Shown here piece by piece: positions 30,489-38,433 of a stretch of 64,000 bases of DNA. Under the pieces are notes generated by a model, which saw only the letters and a list, made by a program, of their open reading frames with translations, did not search any database and was not told the DNA's origin. The position numbers and the translations under genes were made by a program. The DNA is from Azospirillum halopraeferens DSM 3675 (GTDB lineage: Bacteria > Pseudomonadota > Alphaproteobacteria > Azospirillales > Azospirillaceae), in the NCBI RefSeq assembly GCF_000429625.1, contig NZ_AUCF01000013.1, positions 62,001 to 126,000 on the forward strand, read 5' to 3'. Positions within the stretch are counted from its first letter, which is position 1. The number at the start of each line of letters is the position of its first letter.

Positions 30489-31922
30489 ATGAGCGCCCTC
30501 GCCGTCACCGATGACCTGTTCTTCAACCGCGCCGGCCTGGACCGCCCCCGGGTCGAGGGGCTCGTCGCCGATGCGCTCAAGGGCGCCGACGACGGCGAAC
30601 TCTATCTGGAATACGCCCAGTCCGAGAGCCTGGGCTGGGACGACGGGAAGTTGAAGGCGGCGAGCTTCGACACCACCCAGGGATTCGGCCTGCGCGCCAT
30701 CGCCGACGAGGCAACGGGTTACGCCCATGCCTCCACGCTGTCGGAGGACGCCATGCGCCGCGCCGCCGACACCGTGCGCGCTGTTCGGTCCGGCCATGGC
30801 GGCACCGTCGCCGAGCCGCCCACCGGCACCAACCGCGCCCTCTACATTCCCGACAACCCGCTGCACGCGGTGGAGTTCGAGGCGAAGGTGAAGCTGCTGG
30901 CGGCCATCGACGCCTACGCCCGCTCCCGCGACCCGCGGGTGCGCCAGGTGAGCTGCTCCATCAGCGGGGAATGGCAGGCGGTGCAGATCCTGCGCGGCGA
31001 CGGCGTGCGGGTGGCCGACCTGCGGCCGCTGGTGCGCCTGTCCGTGTCGGTGGTCGTCGCCGACGGCGACAAGATGGAGCACGGCAGCTACGGCGGTGGC
31101 GGCCGCGTGCGCTACGACCACTACATGCAGCCGGAAACCTGGCAGGGCTTCGTCGACGAGGCGCTGCGCCAGGCCCTGGTCAACCTCGACTCCGTGGCCG
31201 CGCCGGCCGGCGAGATGACCGTGGTGCTGGGTCCGGGCTGGCCGGGCATCCTGCTGCACGAGGCCATCGGCCACGGACTGGAGGGCGACTTCAACCGCAA
31301 GAAGACATCGGCCTTCGCCGGCCTGATGGGGCAGCGCGTCGCGTCGCCCGGCGTCACCGTGGTCGACGACGGCACCATCGAGCATTCCCGCGGCGCCATC
31401 ACCGTGGATGACGAGGGCACGCCCGGTCAGTGCACGACCCTGATCGAGGACGGCATCCTTGTGGGCTACATGCAGGACCGCATGAACGCCCGCCTGATGG
31501 GCATGCGCCCCACCGGCAACGGCCGGCGTCAGAGCTTCGCCCACCATCCGATGCCGCGCATGACCAACACGGTGATGCGCTCGGGCAGCCACACGCCGGA
31601 GGAGATCATCGCCTCGGTCCGCAAGGGCCTTTACGCCAAGAACTTCGGCGGCGGCCAGGTGGACATCACCTCGGGCAAGTTCGTCTTCTCCGCCTCCGAG
31701 GCGTACCTGATCGAGGACGGCAAGCTGGGAGCGCCGGTCAAGGGCGCCACGCTGATCGGCAACGGCCCGGACTCGCTGACCCGGGTCGCCATGATCGGCA
31801 ACGACAGCCGCCTGGATCCGGGCATCGGCACCTGCGGCAAGGACGGCCAGGGCGTGCCCGTGGGCGTCGGCCAGCCCACGTTGCGCCTGGATGGCCTCAC
31901 CGTCGGCGGCACCGCGGCCTGA
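30489..31922 (+). CDS. tldD: TldD metalloprotease subunit, 477 aa
   Basis: Zinc protease subunit that with TldE/PmbA degrades unfolded peptides, matures microcin-type peptides and affects gyrase-toxin sensitivity. The HExxxH-type site is in LLHEAIGHGLEGDF (His257, Glu258, His262). Other landmarks are YAQSESLGWDDGKLKAASFD in the N-terminal domain and NFGGGQVDITSGKFVFSASE near 395. Length is typical. ATG at 30489 with GGAGCAAGC just upstream. No tldE is in the window, which is common since the genes are often unlinked. Confidence 0.95.
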   Translation: MSALAVTDDLFFNRAGLDRPRVEGLVADALKGADDGELYLEYAQSESLGWDDGKLKAASFDTTQGFGLRAIADEATGYAHASTLSEDAMRRAADTVRAVRSGHGGTVAEPPTGTNRALYIPDNPLHAVEFEAKVKLLAAIDAYARSRDPRVRQVSCSISGEWQAVQILRGDGVRVADLRPLVRLSVSVVVADGDKMEHGSYGGGGRVRYDHYMQPETWQGFVDEALRQALVNLDSVAAPAGEMTVVLGPGWPGILLHEAIGHGLEGDFNRKKTSAFAGLMGQRVASPGVTVVDDGTIEHSRGAITVDDEGTPGQCTTLIEDGILVGYMQDRMNARLMGMRPTGNGRRQSFAHHPMPRMTNTVMRSGSHTPEEIIASVRKGLYAKNFGGGQVDITSGKFVFSASEAYLIEDGKLGAPVKGATLIGNGPDSLTRVAMIGNDSRLDPGIGTCGKDGQGVPVGVGQPTLRLDGLTVGGTAA

Positions 31923-31934
31923 CCCGCGCCGCCG

Positions 31935-32060
31935 ACCGTATCATACGGCTTCCGGCAGATCCGTAGGATCTGTTGGAAGCCGTTGAACCCGACAGATGAA
32001 GGCCGCAGGCCTTCATTGAAAGGGGCATTCGGTTGAAGCCTTCAGGCGGAAACCGTATCA
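31935..32060. repeat. Structured palindromic element flanked by a 9-bp direct repeat (MITE/REP-like)
   Basis: The direct repeat ACCGTATCA occurs at 31935-31943 and 32052-32060, enclosing 108 bp. Inside are a near-perfect 18-bp stem (31945-31962 with 31966-31983, GTA loop, two mismatches) and a perfect 9-bp stem ATGAAGGCC/GGCCTTCAT (31996-32004, 32008-32016). Outer arms ATACGGCTTCCG (31943-31954) and CGGAAACCGTAT (32047-32058) pair with one mismatch. The right repeat overlaps the mlaA stop codon. Could be a non-autonomous mobile palindrome or a family of intergenic repeats, also serving as a terminator between the convergent tldD and mlaA genes. Confidence 0.6.
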
Positions 32061-32726
32061 CTCCACCGGGCACCCCGCCCGTTCCACATAGTTCATGAAA
32101 AGCCGGCGTTCGCGGTCGCCGAGGTCGGGGCCGGCCTCGGAGCCGGCCAGGCTCTCCAGGGCGGCGGCCGAGGCGACCAGGTCGAGGCCGACACTGGCCA
32201 GCGCCAGCTCCAGCGAGATGAAGCTCAGCGCGTAGGTGGAGCCGAGCATCACCGTCAGCGCGGCGGCGGTCACCGTCAGGGTGGACGGGCCGACACCGGG
32301 CACCACCAGATAGGGCCCGGCCGGAACCCCCAGCGCGCACACGCCTTCGGAGAAGTACCGCTTGTTCCGCGGCACGCCCATCGCATCGGCCACGTCGAAG
32401 GCGCCCAGCAGGCCGGCGGTGGAGTTGACGGTGAAGCGCAACAGCGAGCGGCCGGCGTTGGCCGCGTCGCCCGACAGACCCCAGCTCAGCGCGCTCACCG
32501 GTTCGGTGAGGTTGGCATGCAGGTTGCCCGCCACGGACCGGCCGACGGGCGGCAGGCTGCGCACCGCCTCCATCACCGGGGCGACGGCAAAGGTGCCGAC
32601 CACGCGGTTGAAATCGTCCGCCCACACGTTGAAGCCGCGCAACGGGTCGGCGTCCTGCGCCGTCGCGGCGCCCGACGCCAGCCACATCATCCCGCCGAAC
32701 ACAACGCCGACCAGCGTGCGCCCCAT
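32058..32726 (-). CDS. mlaA: MlaA/VacJ-family outer-membrane lipid-asymmetry protein, 222 aa
   Basis: Member of the MlaA family that removes phospholipids from the outer leaflet of the outer membrane and hands them to MlaC. Family landmarks are DPLRGFNVWADDFNR at about 27-41, PRNKRYFSEG, and GPYLVVPGVGPSTL. The N-terminus has a cleavable-looking signal (MGRTLVGVVFGGMMWLASGAATAQ) but no lipobox Cys, so unlike E. coli MlaA it is probably not a lipoprotein. Its stop codon falls inside the right repeat of the palindromic element. No MlaBCDEF genes are near. Confidence 0.82.
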   Translation of the reverse strand: MGRTLVGVVFGGMMWLASGAATAQDADPLRGFNVWADDFNRVVGTFAVAPVMEAVRSLPPVGRSVAGNLHANLTEPVSALSWGLSGDAANAGRSLLRFTVNSTAGLLGAFDVADAMGVPRNKRYFSEGVCALGVPAGPYLVVPGVGPSTLTVTAAALTVMLGSTYALSFISLELALASVGLDLVASAAALESLAGSEAGPDLGDRERRLFMNYVERAGCPVE

Positions 32727-32956
32727 CGTCGTTTCCCTTCCCCTTCATCCCGGATGATCGGTCGAATGCTGCGCCTGTGCCGCAGGCGTAGCAAGCGGCA
32801 CGTATTCGCACCGGCCATGTGAATATTCCATGAATATGTCGTGACAGTTCACGATTATCCGCCGCGACAACAGGAAGCATCCGTTGCCGTCGCCCGCTGA
32901 TGCCGCTGCCGCTATACTGCGGGCGTTCGGCACTTGCGACGGATGGAGACGTCCCC

Positions 32957-33259
32957 ATGGCGACCATCGCCACCGGACCGCGGCCGGGACGGCGCGCGAT
33001 CCTGCGCATCGCCCTCGGCCTGGTGGCCGCCGGCATCCTCGCCCCTCTTGCCCGGAGCGCCGCAGCCGCCGCCGACCCGCGGCTGAAGGAGCTCTGGCGC
33101 TGCCGGTCCGGCGAATGCCCCGGCTACACCTACGACCCCATGGAGGGGGATCCCGACAGCGGCGTCCCGCCGGGAACCGCCTTCCAGGACCTGCCCGACG
33201 ACTGGTACTGCCCGCGCTGCGGCGCCGGCAAGGACGAGTTCAGCCGGTTGGGCGCCTGA
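32957..33259 (+). CDS. Tat-exported rubredoxin-like protein with CX4C, 100 aa
   Basis: Small iron-binding electron-transfer protein. Residues 10-37 ([20 protein letters not shown] and following) look like a twin-arginine signal with RR at 12-13. The mature domain carries rubredoxin landmarks: [37 protein letters not shown]. The C-terminal knuckle CPRCG (Cys85, Cys88) is canonical, but the N-terminal knuckle is C-R-S-G-E-C (Cys49, Cys54) with two residues more than the usual CxxC. ATG at 32957 with GGAG upstream. Rubredoxins are usually cytoplasmic, so export is unusual; possible partners are a membrane or periplasmic oxidoreductase. Confidence 0.85.
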   Translation: MATIATGPRPGRRAILRIALGLVAAGILAPLARSAAAAADPRLKELWRCRSGECPGYTYDPMEGDPDSGVPPGTAFQDLPDDWYCPRCGAGKDEFSRLGA

Positions 33260-33352
33260 ACGCCCATCCCGGTCACGATTTAGAGGGGGTTGGCCACCGG
33301 CCCCGGCCGGCGTACCTTCCCCCTTTGAACGAACAGGCTGAGGGAGGCGGGT

Positions 33353-33877
33353 GTGGGAACGCTGGCGCAGGTGTCTACGATGGGACCCGACCGGGTCGGG
33401 CTGGTGTCGGCGATCACGGGAACGCTGTTCGACAACGGCGTCAACCTGCGCGACGCGTCGTTCACGGTGCTGGGTCGCGGGGCGGAGTTCACGGCGGTGT
33501 GCGAACTGCCCGGCACCCTCGACCTGGCGGCCTTGCAGGAGGACCTGGCAGACCTGCCGGAACTGGCGGACGCGCAGGTGCGGGTCACCGCCTTCGCCTT
33601 CGATCCGGCCCCCGGGCCGCTGGGCCGCGTCACCCACCGGGTGGAGGTCAGCGGCGGCGACCAGCCCGGCCTGATCGCGCGCATGTCGGAGATCTTCACC
33701 CAGTTCGACGCCAACATCGTGCGCCTGGACGCCCAGACGCTGCCGGAGCCCGACGGGGAGCGCTATGCCATCCGCTTCGCCGTGTCGATCCCCGAGGAAC
33801 GCCGCACCCCCTGCCTGGCCGCCGTGTCCAACACCGCCGAAAGCCTGGGCCTGACCTGCCGCACTGAAGAGCTGTAG
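33353..33877 (+). CDS. Double ACT-domain protein (GcvR-like), 174 aa
   Basis: Two tandem ACT domains: residues about 3-70 (VSTMGPDRVGLVSAITGTLF and onwards) and about 92-170 (HRVEVSGGDQPGLIARMSEI). This is the layout of glycine-cleavage-system repressor GcvR and related amino-acid-sensing regulators; there is no DNA-binding domain. The GTG at 33353 lies after GAGGGAGG. Which amino acid it senses and which regulator it binds are not visible. Confidence 0.82.
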   Translation: MGTLAQVSTMGPDRVGLVSAITGTLFDNGVNLRDASFTVLGRGAEFTAVCELPGTLDLAALQEDLADLPELADAQVRVTAFAFDPAPGPLGRVTHRVEVSGGDQPGLIARMSEIFTQFDANIVRLDAQTLPEPDGERYAIRFAVSIPEERRTPCLAAVSNTAESLGLTCRTEEL

Positions 33878-33887
33878 GGGCGGAGGC

Positions 33888-34115
33888 CTACTGCCCCGGA
33901 GACCGCGTGATCGACTTGATGGGGCCGCGGGGGTTGCCGGACATTTCGGCGACCTTGCGGTCCTGCTCCTCGATGAAGGCGCGGGCCGGCGCGTCGCCGT
34001 CAAGGCCGCCGAGTTCGCCGGCGGGCACCCGGCGGTTGGAACTGCGCGCCCCGTCCTCATAGATGACGTCGAACAGAATGAAGGCAGGCGCCGCCGCCGG
34101 TTTCTTGCGAGCCAT
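33888..34115 (-). CDS. Small conserved hypothetical protein, 75 aa
   Basis: Hydrophilic protein beginning MARKKPAAAPAFILFDVIYE, with one predicted beta-rich segment (FILFDVIYEDGARSSNRRVP) and a helical, acidic part (ARAFIEEQDRKVAEMSG). AAGGGAG lies 6 nt before the ATG. Located just downstream of the cold-shock gene on the same strand, beyond the latter's terminator, so it may be a read-through partner. Not recognised as a named family. Confidence 0.7.
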   Translation of the reverse strand: MARKKPAAAPAFILFDVIYEDGARSSNRRVPAGELGGLDGDAPARAFIEEQDRKVAEMSGNPRGPIKSITRSPGQ

Positions 34116-34138
34116 CGGAATCTCCCTTTAAAACAACA

Positions 34139-34167
34139 GCAAAAGGGCACCAGTTTCCTGGTGCCCT
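34139..34167 (-). terminator. Rho-independent terminator of the cold-shock gene
   Basis: On the minus strand a 10-bp stem (AGGGCACCAG at 34144-34153 paired with CTGGTGCCCT at 34158-34167) with a 4-nt loop is followed by TTTTG, the most typical intrinsic terminator in the window. It ends 24 nt past the csp stop codon. Confidence 0.85.
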
Positions 34168-34191
34168 CCCAAAATCCGGAAGTTCGGTCGA

Positions 34192-34401
34192 TCAGACCGC
34201 CTTCAGATTCTCCGCCGAAGTCTTGCCGCGACGGGGGTCGCGCTGCTCTTCGTAGGAAATCTTCTGGCCTTCGTTGAGACCGTGCAGACCGGCGCGCTCC
34301 ACCGCGGAGATGTGGACGAAGACGTCCGGGCCGCCGCTCTCCGGCTGAATGAAGCCATAACCCTTGGTGCTGTTGAACCACTTCACGGTGCCGACGGGCA
34401 T
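34192..34401 (-). CDS. cspA: CspA-family cold-shock protein, 69 aa
   Basis: Single cold-shock domain, an RNA/ssDNA chaperone. RNP1 is KGYGFIQPE (13-21) and RNP2 is VFVHIS (27-32); the start [18 protein letters not shown] is the canonical family opening. SD GGAGGGA lies 5 nt before the ATG. The 264-bp gap up to the divergent lrp-like gene leaves room for the long 5' leader typical of cold-inducible csp genes. Confidence 0.95.
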   Translation of the reverse strand: MPVGTVKWFNSTKGYGFIQPESGGPDVFVHISAVERAGLHGLNEGQKISYEEQRDPRRGKTSAENLKAV

Positions 34402-34630
34402 CGTATCCCTCCATGTTGCGGGTTGCGCCGGCCGCCGGCCGACACGAAGACTGTGTCCAGGAGTAGCGTCGATCTGGGCACCCCAAGAGGGAGCAGGCCG
34501 GCAATCCGAATCACAACGTCCGTCAGAACATGGGTCGCCCCCCCGCCATTGCAAGACGGATTTTTTGCCGCAGCGCCCGGGATTTTTAGCCCCGCTCGGG
34601 CGAAGCGCGGAAGAATTCAGGATAAAATCC

Positions 34631-34665
34631 TTGTAACCGTCCATTGATCGGCATATTTTGCGGCC
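34631..34665 (+). promoter_or_regulatory. Predicted promoter of the Lrp-type gene, leaderless transcript likely
   Basis: TTGTAA at 34631-34636 and TATTTT at 34654-34659 are separated by 17 nt, which puts the expected start point at about 34666, the first base of the ATG. No Shine-Dalgarno precedes this ATG. The palindrome AGGATAAAATCCT at 34619-34631 overlaps the -35 and could be an autoregulatory site. Confidence 0.45.
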
Positions 34666-35115
34666 ATGGACGACATTGACAGAAAAATCGCCGATATCGC
34701 TCAGAGGGACGGCCGCGCCTCGTACGCCGAGATCGGAGCGACCGTGGGCTTGTCGGTGTCGGCGGTGAACGAGCGGTTGAAGAAGCTGCAGGCGGCCGGC
34801 GTGATCACCGGATGGGGTGCCCGGGTGGCGCCGGGGGCGCTGGGCCTGGACGTGCTGGCCTTCGTCCAGGTGCTGCTGGAGCGGCCGGAGCACGACGCCC
34901 CCTTCCGGGCGGCGATGATGGCGGCCCCGGCGGTGCAGGAGTGCCATCACGTGACCGGGGAATGGTCGTACCTGCTGAAGGTGCGCGTCGCCGGCACCGC
35001 CGACCTCGAACGCTTTCTGGCCAACACCCTGAAGGCGCAACCCGGCGTCGTCCGGTCCCACACGGTGATCGCCCTGTCGTCGCCCAAGGAAACCCCGATC
35101 CTGCCGGTGGAGTAG
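34666..35115 (+). CDS. Lrp/AsnC-family transcriptional regulator, 149 aa
   Basis: Feast/famine regulator: N-terminal winged helix ([20 protein letters not shown] and [20 protein letters not shown]) followed by an RAM/AsnC effector domain with [20 protein letters not shown]. The LysE-type exporter starts 5 nt downstream, so this is probably the amino-acid-responsive control gene of that exporter. No SD is visible before the ATG, which fits the leaderless promoter described. Confidence 0.9.
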   Translation: MDDIDRKIADIAQRDGRASYAEIGATVGLSVSAVNERLKKLQAAGVITGWGARVAPGALGLDVLAFVQVLLERPEHDAPFRAAMMAAPAVQECHHVTGEWSYLLKVRVAGTADLERFLANTLKAQPGVVRSHTVIALSSPKETPILPVE

Positions 35116-35120
35116 AGATC

Positions 35121-35762
35121 ATGGACATCGTCGCCCCGCTGGTGAAGGGGCTGGTCATCGGCCTGTCGATCGCCGCACCCGTCGGCCCGATCGGCCTGCT
35201 GTGCATCCGCCGCACGCTCGCCGACGGGCCGGTGCACGGCCTCGCCACCGGCCTGGGCGCCGCCAGCGCCGACGCGGTCTACGGCGCCATCGCCGGCTTC
35301 GGCCTGTCCGCCGTGTCCGACTGGCTGATCGGGCGGGAGGGCGGCTTGCGCCTGTTCGGCGGGTTGATGCTGCTGTGGATGGGCATAGCCACCCTGCGCG
35401 CCCGCCCCGCCCCGGCGGCGGCGGGTCCTGCGGTGGCGCGGGCGGTGGGCGACACCGGCGGCCTGCTGCGCGCCTATGGGAGCACGTTCATGCTGACGCT
35501 GGCCAACCCGGCAACGATCCTCAGTTTCGTGGCGGTGTTCGGGGCGCTGGGGCTGGCCGGCCCGGCGGGGGCGACGCACCTGGCGGTGGCGCTGGTGACG
35601 GGGGTGTTCCTCGGATCGGCCCTGTGGTGGCTGGGCCTCAGCACCGGGGTTGGTGCTGTGCGCCATCGCGTGACGCCGGCGGCCATGGTGTGGATCAACC
35701 GCGCCTCGGGCGCGGTGCTGGCGGGGTTCGGCCTGACGGCCCTGGCAAGCCTGCTCGCCTGA
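35121..35762 (+). CDS. LysE/RhtB-family amino-acid exporter, 213 aa
   Basis: Six-helix inner-membrane exporter. The family motif SIAAPVGPIGLLCIRRTLADG lies at residues about 16-36, and LTLANPATILSFVAVFGALG around 128-147. Start ATG at 35121 with GGAG overlapping the lrp stop codon. The pairing with an Lrp-type regulator suggests export of an amino acid sensed by that regulator; which one is unknown. Confidence 0.88.
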   Translation: MDIVAPLVKGLVIGLSIAAPVGPIGLLCIRRTLADGPVHGLATGLGAASADAVYGAIAGFGLSAVSDWLIGREGGLRLFGGLMLLWMGIATLRARPAPAAAGPAVARAVGDTGGLLRAYGSTFMLTLANPATILSFVAVFGALGLAGPAGATHLAVALVTGVFLGSALWWLGLSTGVGAVRHRVTPAAMVWINRASGAVLAGFGLTALASLLA

Positions 35763-35769
35763 CCCCCGC

Positions 35770-35913
35770 TCAGAGCAGGGCCAGCGTCACCGGTCCGCCC
35801 AGCGCGGCGGACGCGGCGAACAGCAGCATCACGGCCACCACCCGCTCGACCCGCGACCAGCGCTTCCAGTCTTTCTTCAGGCTGGTCTTCAAGCTCGTCA
35901 GTTCCCGGTCCAT
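35770..35913 (-). CDS. Small single-span membrane protein, 47 aa
   Basis: Short gene beginning MDRELTSLKTSLKKDWKRW: a basic amphipathic N-terminus followed by one membrane segment (VVAVMLLFAASAALGGPVTLALL). TGGAGG lies 6 nt upstream of the ATG, which supports translation. Convergent with the LysE gene, 7 nt apart. Function unknown; no recognised family. Confidence 0.55.
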   Translation of the reverse strand: MDRELTSLKTSLKKDWKRWSRVERVVAVMLLFAASAALGGPVTLALL

Positions 35914-36115
35914 AGCCGGCCTCCACGACGAAGGAAAGTCAACACCTGCGACGATATTGCGCGTTGACCAGTTGATGACGGGTTAACGCGGCACCGGGAC
36001 TGCCCGGCCTACCCCTTTTTCGTGATACTACCCTTGCTCCCGCGCTTCGCCGTTGATACGGATCAAATGTCAGACGTTTTTACTCCCTTTTGATTTCTTT
36101 TCGTCGCCGGGTGTG

Positions 36116-37510
36116 TCATCGGAACCATCCCGTTCCCGGCATCGCGCCCGCCCGCTCCAGGGCACGGATGGCGGCGAGCAGCCGCTCGTCATCGCCGGCG
36201 GGGGCGGACAGCAGCAGGCTGGTGGGCAGGCCGTCTGCGTCGGTTCCCGTCGGCAGCGCCACACCCGGAAGGTCGAGGTAGCTGCCGATCATGGTGTTGC
36301 GCAGGGTCAGCGCGTTGACCCGGGCGAACGCCTCCGCGTCCCGTTCCAGCGGTGCCCGCGGCGGAGCCGTGTGGACAACCGTCGCGCAGGCCAGCATCGC
36401 GCTGTCCAGATCCGCTGCCAGATGCCGGATCAACCCCTCCCGCTCCGTCAACAGATGGACGTAGGAGTCGGCCGGGATGTCCGCGCCGGCGTCCAGCCGC
36501 GCCCGGATGCGCGGATCGAGCCGTCCGGCATCCGGACCATCGAGGATGGCTCGGTGCAGCCGGTACGCCTCGGCGGCGACGATGGTCCCGTGCTCCCGCA
36601 TGAGGGTGTGCGCCGTCTCGACGGCCGCCACCCGGCGCCGCACGATCCGGTGACCGGCCCGTTCCATGCGCCGGAGCGCCGCTTCCAGGTTCGCGGCGAC
36701 TGCCGGCGCCATGCCGTCGGTCATGATGCCCTCCGGCACCACTACGTCGGGGCGGCCGGTGCCGGCGCCGGTCTCCCGGACGCCGCCGTACAACGCATGG
36801 TCCAGTGCGATGATGTCCGCAACACTTCGGGCGATGGTGCCGACGCGGTCGAGCGTGCGTGACAGCGGGAACACGCCACCCCCCGGATAGCGGCCGCGGG
36901 ACGGGCGGAACCCGATCAGGCCGTTGAAGGCGGCGGGGACGCGAACCGATCCGGACGTGTCGGTGCCGACCGCACAGGGTACGACCCCGGCGGCGACGGA
37001 CACCGCCGCACCCGACGACGAACCGCCGGGCGCCACCGGCGTGCCACGGGCGTGCGGGTTCGGCGGCGTCCCGAAATGCGGGTTGAGGCCGAGGCCGGAG
37101 AAGGCGAACTCGCTGAGGTTGGTCTTGCCGATGCACACCGTCCCGGCCGCGTCGAGCCGCACGACGCAGTCGCTGTCGCGGTCCGCCGGCGCCGCCCCGG
37201 CGCGCAGCGCCGCGCCGGCCGTGGTGACCGTCCCGGCGACGTCGAAGAGGTCCTTCCACGACACGGGAATGCCGTCGAGCGGACCGCGCGGCCGGCCGTC
37301 GCGGTACCGCCGGGCGCTGTCGCGCGCCGCGGTCAGGGCGCGTTCCGGGGTCAGGGTGATGAAGGTTGCGGCGAGCGCCGGCTCGGCCGCCCGCGCCAGG
37401 GCGGCTTCGGTCACCACGACCGGATCGAGCCCGGAGCCCGGATCACGGTAGGCGCATAGAAGGTCGCGGATGCCGGCCGGACCGGTGCCGTCGGGGCATG
37501 TCGGGGCCAT
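36116..37510 (-). CDS. Amidase-signature family amidohydrolase, 464 aa
   Basis: Ser-cisSer-Lys amidase hydrolysing a carboxylic amide to acid and ammonia. Triad residues are Lys86 (VSWKDLFD), cis-Ser164 (PGGSSSG) and nucleophile Ser188 (TDTSGSVR); their spacing matches GatA-type enzymes. Length is normal for a stand-alone amidase. Divergent from the DUF1989 gene, with an operator-like TCAA-N6-TTGA between them. In context it could remove the amide from a half-amide made by the PuuE-like ring-opening enzyme (inference). Confidence 0.9.
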   Translation of the reverse strand: MAPTCPDGTGPAGIRDLLCAYRDPGSGLDPVVVTEAALARAAEPALAATFITLTPERALTAARDSARRYRDGRPRGPLDGIPVSWKDLFDVAGTVTTAGAALRAGAAPADRDSDCVVRLDAAGTVCIGKTNLSEFAFSGLGLNPHFGTPPNPHARGTPVAPGGSSSGAAVSVAAGVVPCAVGTDTSGSVRVPAAFNGLIGFRPSRGRYPGGGVFPLSRTLDRVGTIARSVADIIALDHALYGGVRETGAGTGRPDVVVPEGIMTDGMAPAVAANLEAALRRMERAGHRIVRRRVAAVETAHTLMREHGTIVAAEAYRLHRAILDGPDAGRLDPRIRARLDAGADIPADSYVHLLTEREGLIRHLAADLDSAMLACATVVHTAPPRAPLERDAEAFARVNALTLRNTMIGSYLDLPGVALPTGTDADGLPTSLLLSAPAGDDERLLAAIRALERAGAMPGTGWFR

Positions 37511-37582
37511 GGGGCTCCTCCGGTGTGCGCGGTGTCGCCCACCTCATCGCCGCCGGGTCCGGTGAGCGCAATGGAGAAAAGG

Positions 37583-37639
37583 TCAACCGGCCTTGAGCGG
37601 CGCCCCCTCAACCCGGTTGCGAAAATTCTCAATTGTCCG
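37583..37639. promoter_or_regulatory. Operator-like sites upstream of amidase and DUF1989 genes
   Basis: TCAACCGGCCTTGA at 37583-37596 is an imperfect TCAA-N6-TTGA dyad. TCAATTGTCCG at 37629-37639 is nearly repeated in front of the ABC binding-protein gene (TCAATTGTTCG at 39426-39436). Both lie in the divergent intergenic region, so one regulator could govern both directions. Confidence 0.55.
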
Positions 37640-37726
37640 CCGGGGCTCGGCGGAGCGACCGTTCGCCGGACAAGGTGCGGGACCCGCCCGACCACGGCGC
37701 CCGCGAGACGGACGGGAGGAAAGATC

Positions 37727-38422
37727 ATGCACGGAACGGCACAATCCGGCCGCGGATACGGCAATGAGCCCGACGGGCTGAACGACACGATCACGTCGGC
37801 CATCGCGCCGGCCGGGATTCCGCAACCCGGCCACCGCTATCGTCTGCCGGCCCGTCAGGGCCGTGCGGTGCGGCTGGCGGCCGGACAGGTGCTGCGCCTC
37901 ATCAACACTGCGGGAACGCAGGTGTGCGATCTCTGGGCCTTCAACGCCGACGACGACACGGAACACCTGTCGATGGAGCACCTGCGCACCGCACTCGGGC
38001 GCATCACCGTGCGGGAGGGTGACCGCCTGGTCACCAACCGGCGGCGGCCGATCCTGACGGTGGTGCGCGACACCTCGCCCGGCGTGCACGACACGCTGAT
38101 CGCCGCCTGCGACCTGCACCGCTACCGCCAACTCGGCGTGGCGGGGTACCACGACAACTGCACGGACAATCTGCGCATGGCGATGATCGCCATCGGCACC
38201 CCGGTGCGCACGGTGCCCGCCCCGCTGAACGTCTGGATGAACACGCCCGTCCGGGCGGACGGCGGGATCGCGTGGCTGCCGACGGTCGCGCGGCCGGGCG
38301 ACGTGTTCGAACTGCGCGCGGACATGGCGTGCACGGTGGCGATGTCCGCCTGCCCGCAGGACATCGTGCCCATCAATGGCGAGGGCCTCACCCCCGCCGA
38401 CCTGAACTTCGAAGTCGTCTGA
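37727..38422 (+). CDS. DUF1989 (urea carboxylase-associated/carboxyguanidine-deiminase-like) protein, 231 aa
   Basis: Family DUF1989, whose paired members act as carboxyguanidine deiminase beside urea/guanidine carboxylases. Landmarks are [17 protein letters not shown] near 62-78, [13 protein letters not shown] and the CTDNLRMAM stretch; Cys and Asp residues of these segments are candidate metal ligands. Only one copy is present and no carboxylase is adjacent, so a different substrate is likely here. SD GGGAGG precedes the ATG at 37727. The deacetylase-fold gene starts 12 nt downstream. Confidence 0.82.
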   Translation: MHGTAQSGRGYGNEPDGLNDTITSAIAPAGIPQPGHRYRLPARQGRAVRLAAGQVLRLINTAGTQVCDLWAFNADDDTEHLSMEHLRTALGRITVREGDRLVTNRRRPILTVVRDTSPGVHDTLIAACDLHRYRQLGVAGYHDNCTDNLRMAMIAIGTPVRTVPAPLNVWMNTPVRADGGIAWLPTVARPGDVFELRADMACTVAMSACPQDIVPINGEGLTPADLNFEVV

Positions 38423-38433
38423 GGGAGGTCGGG

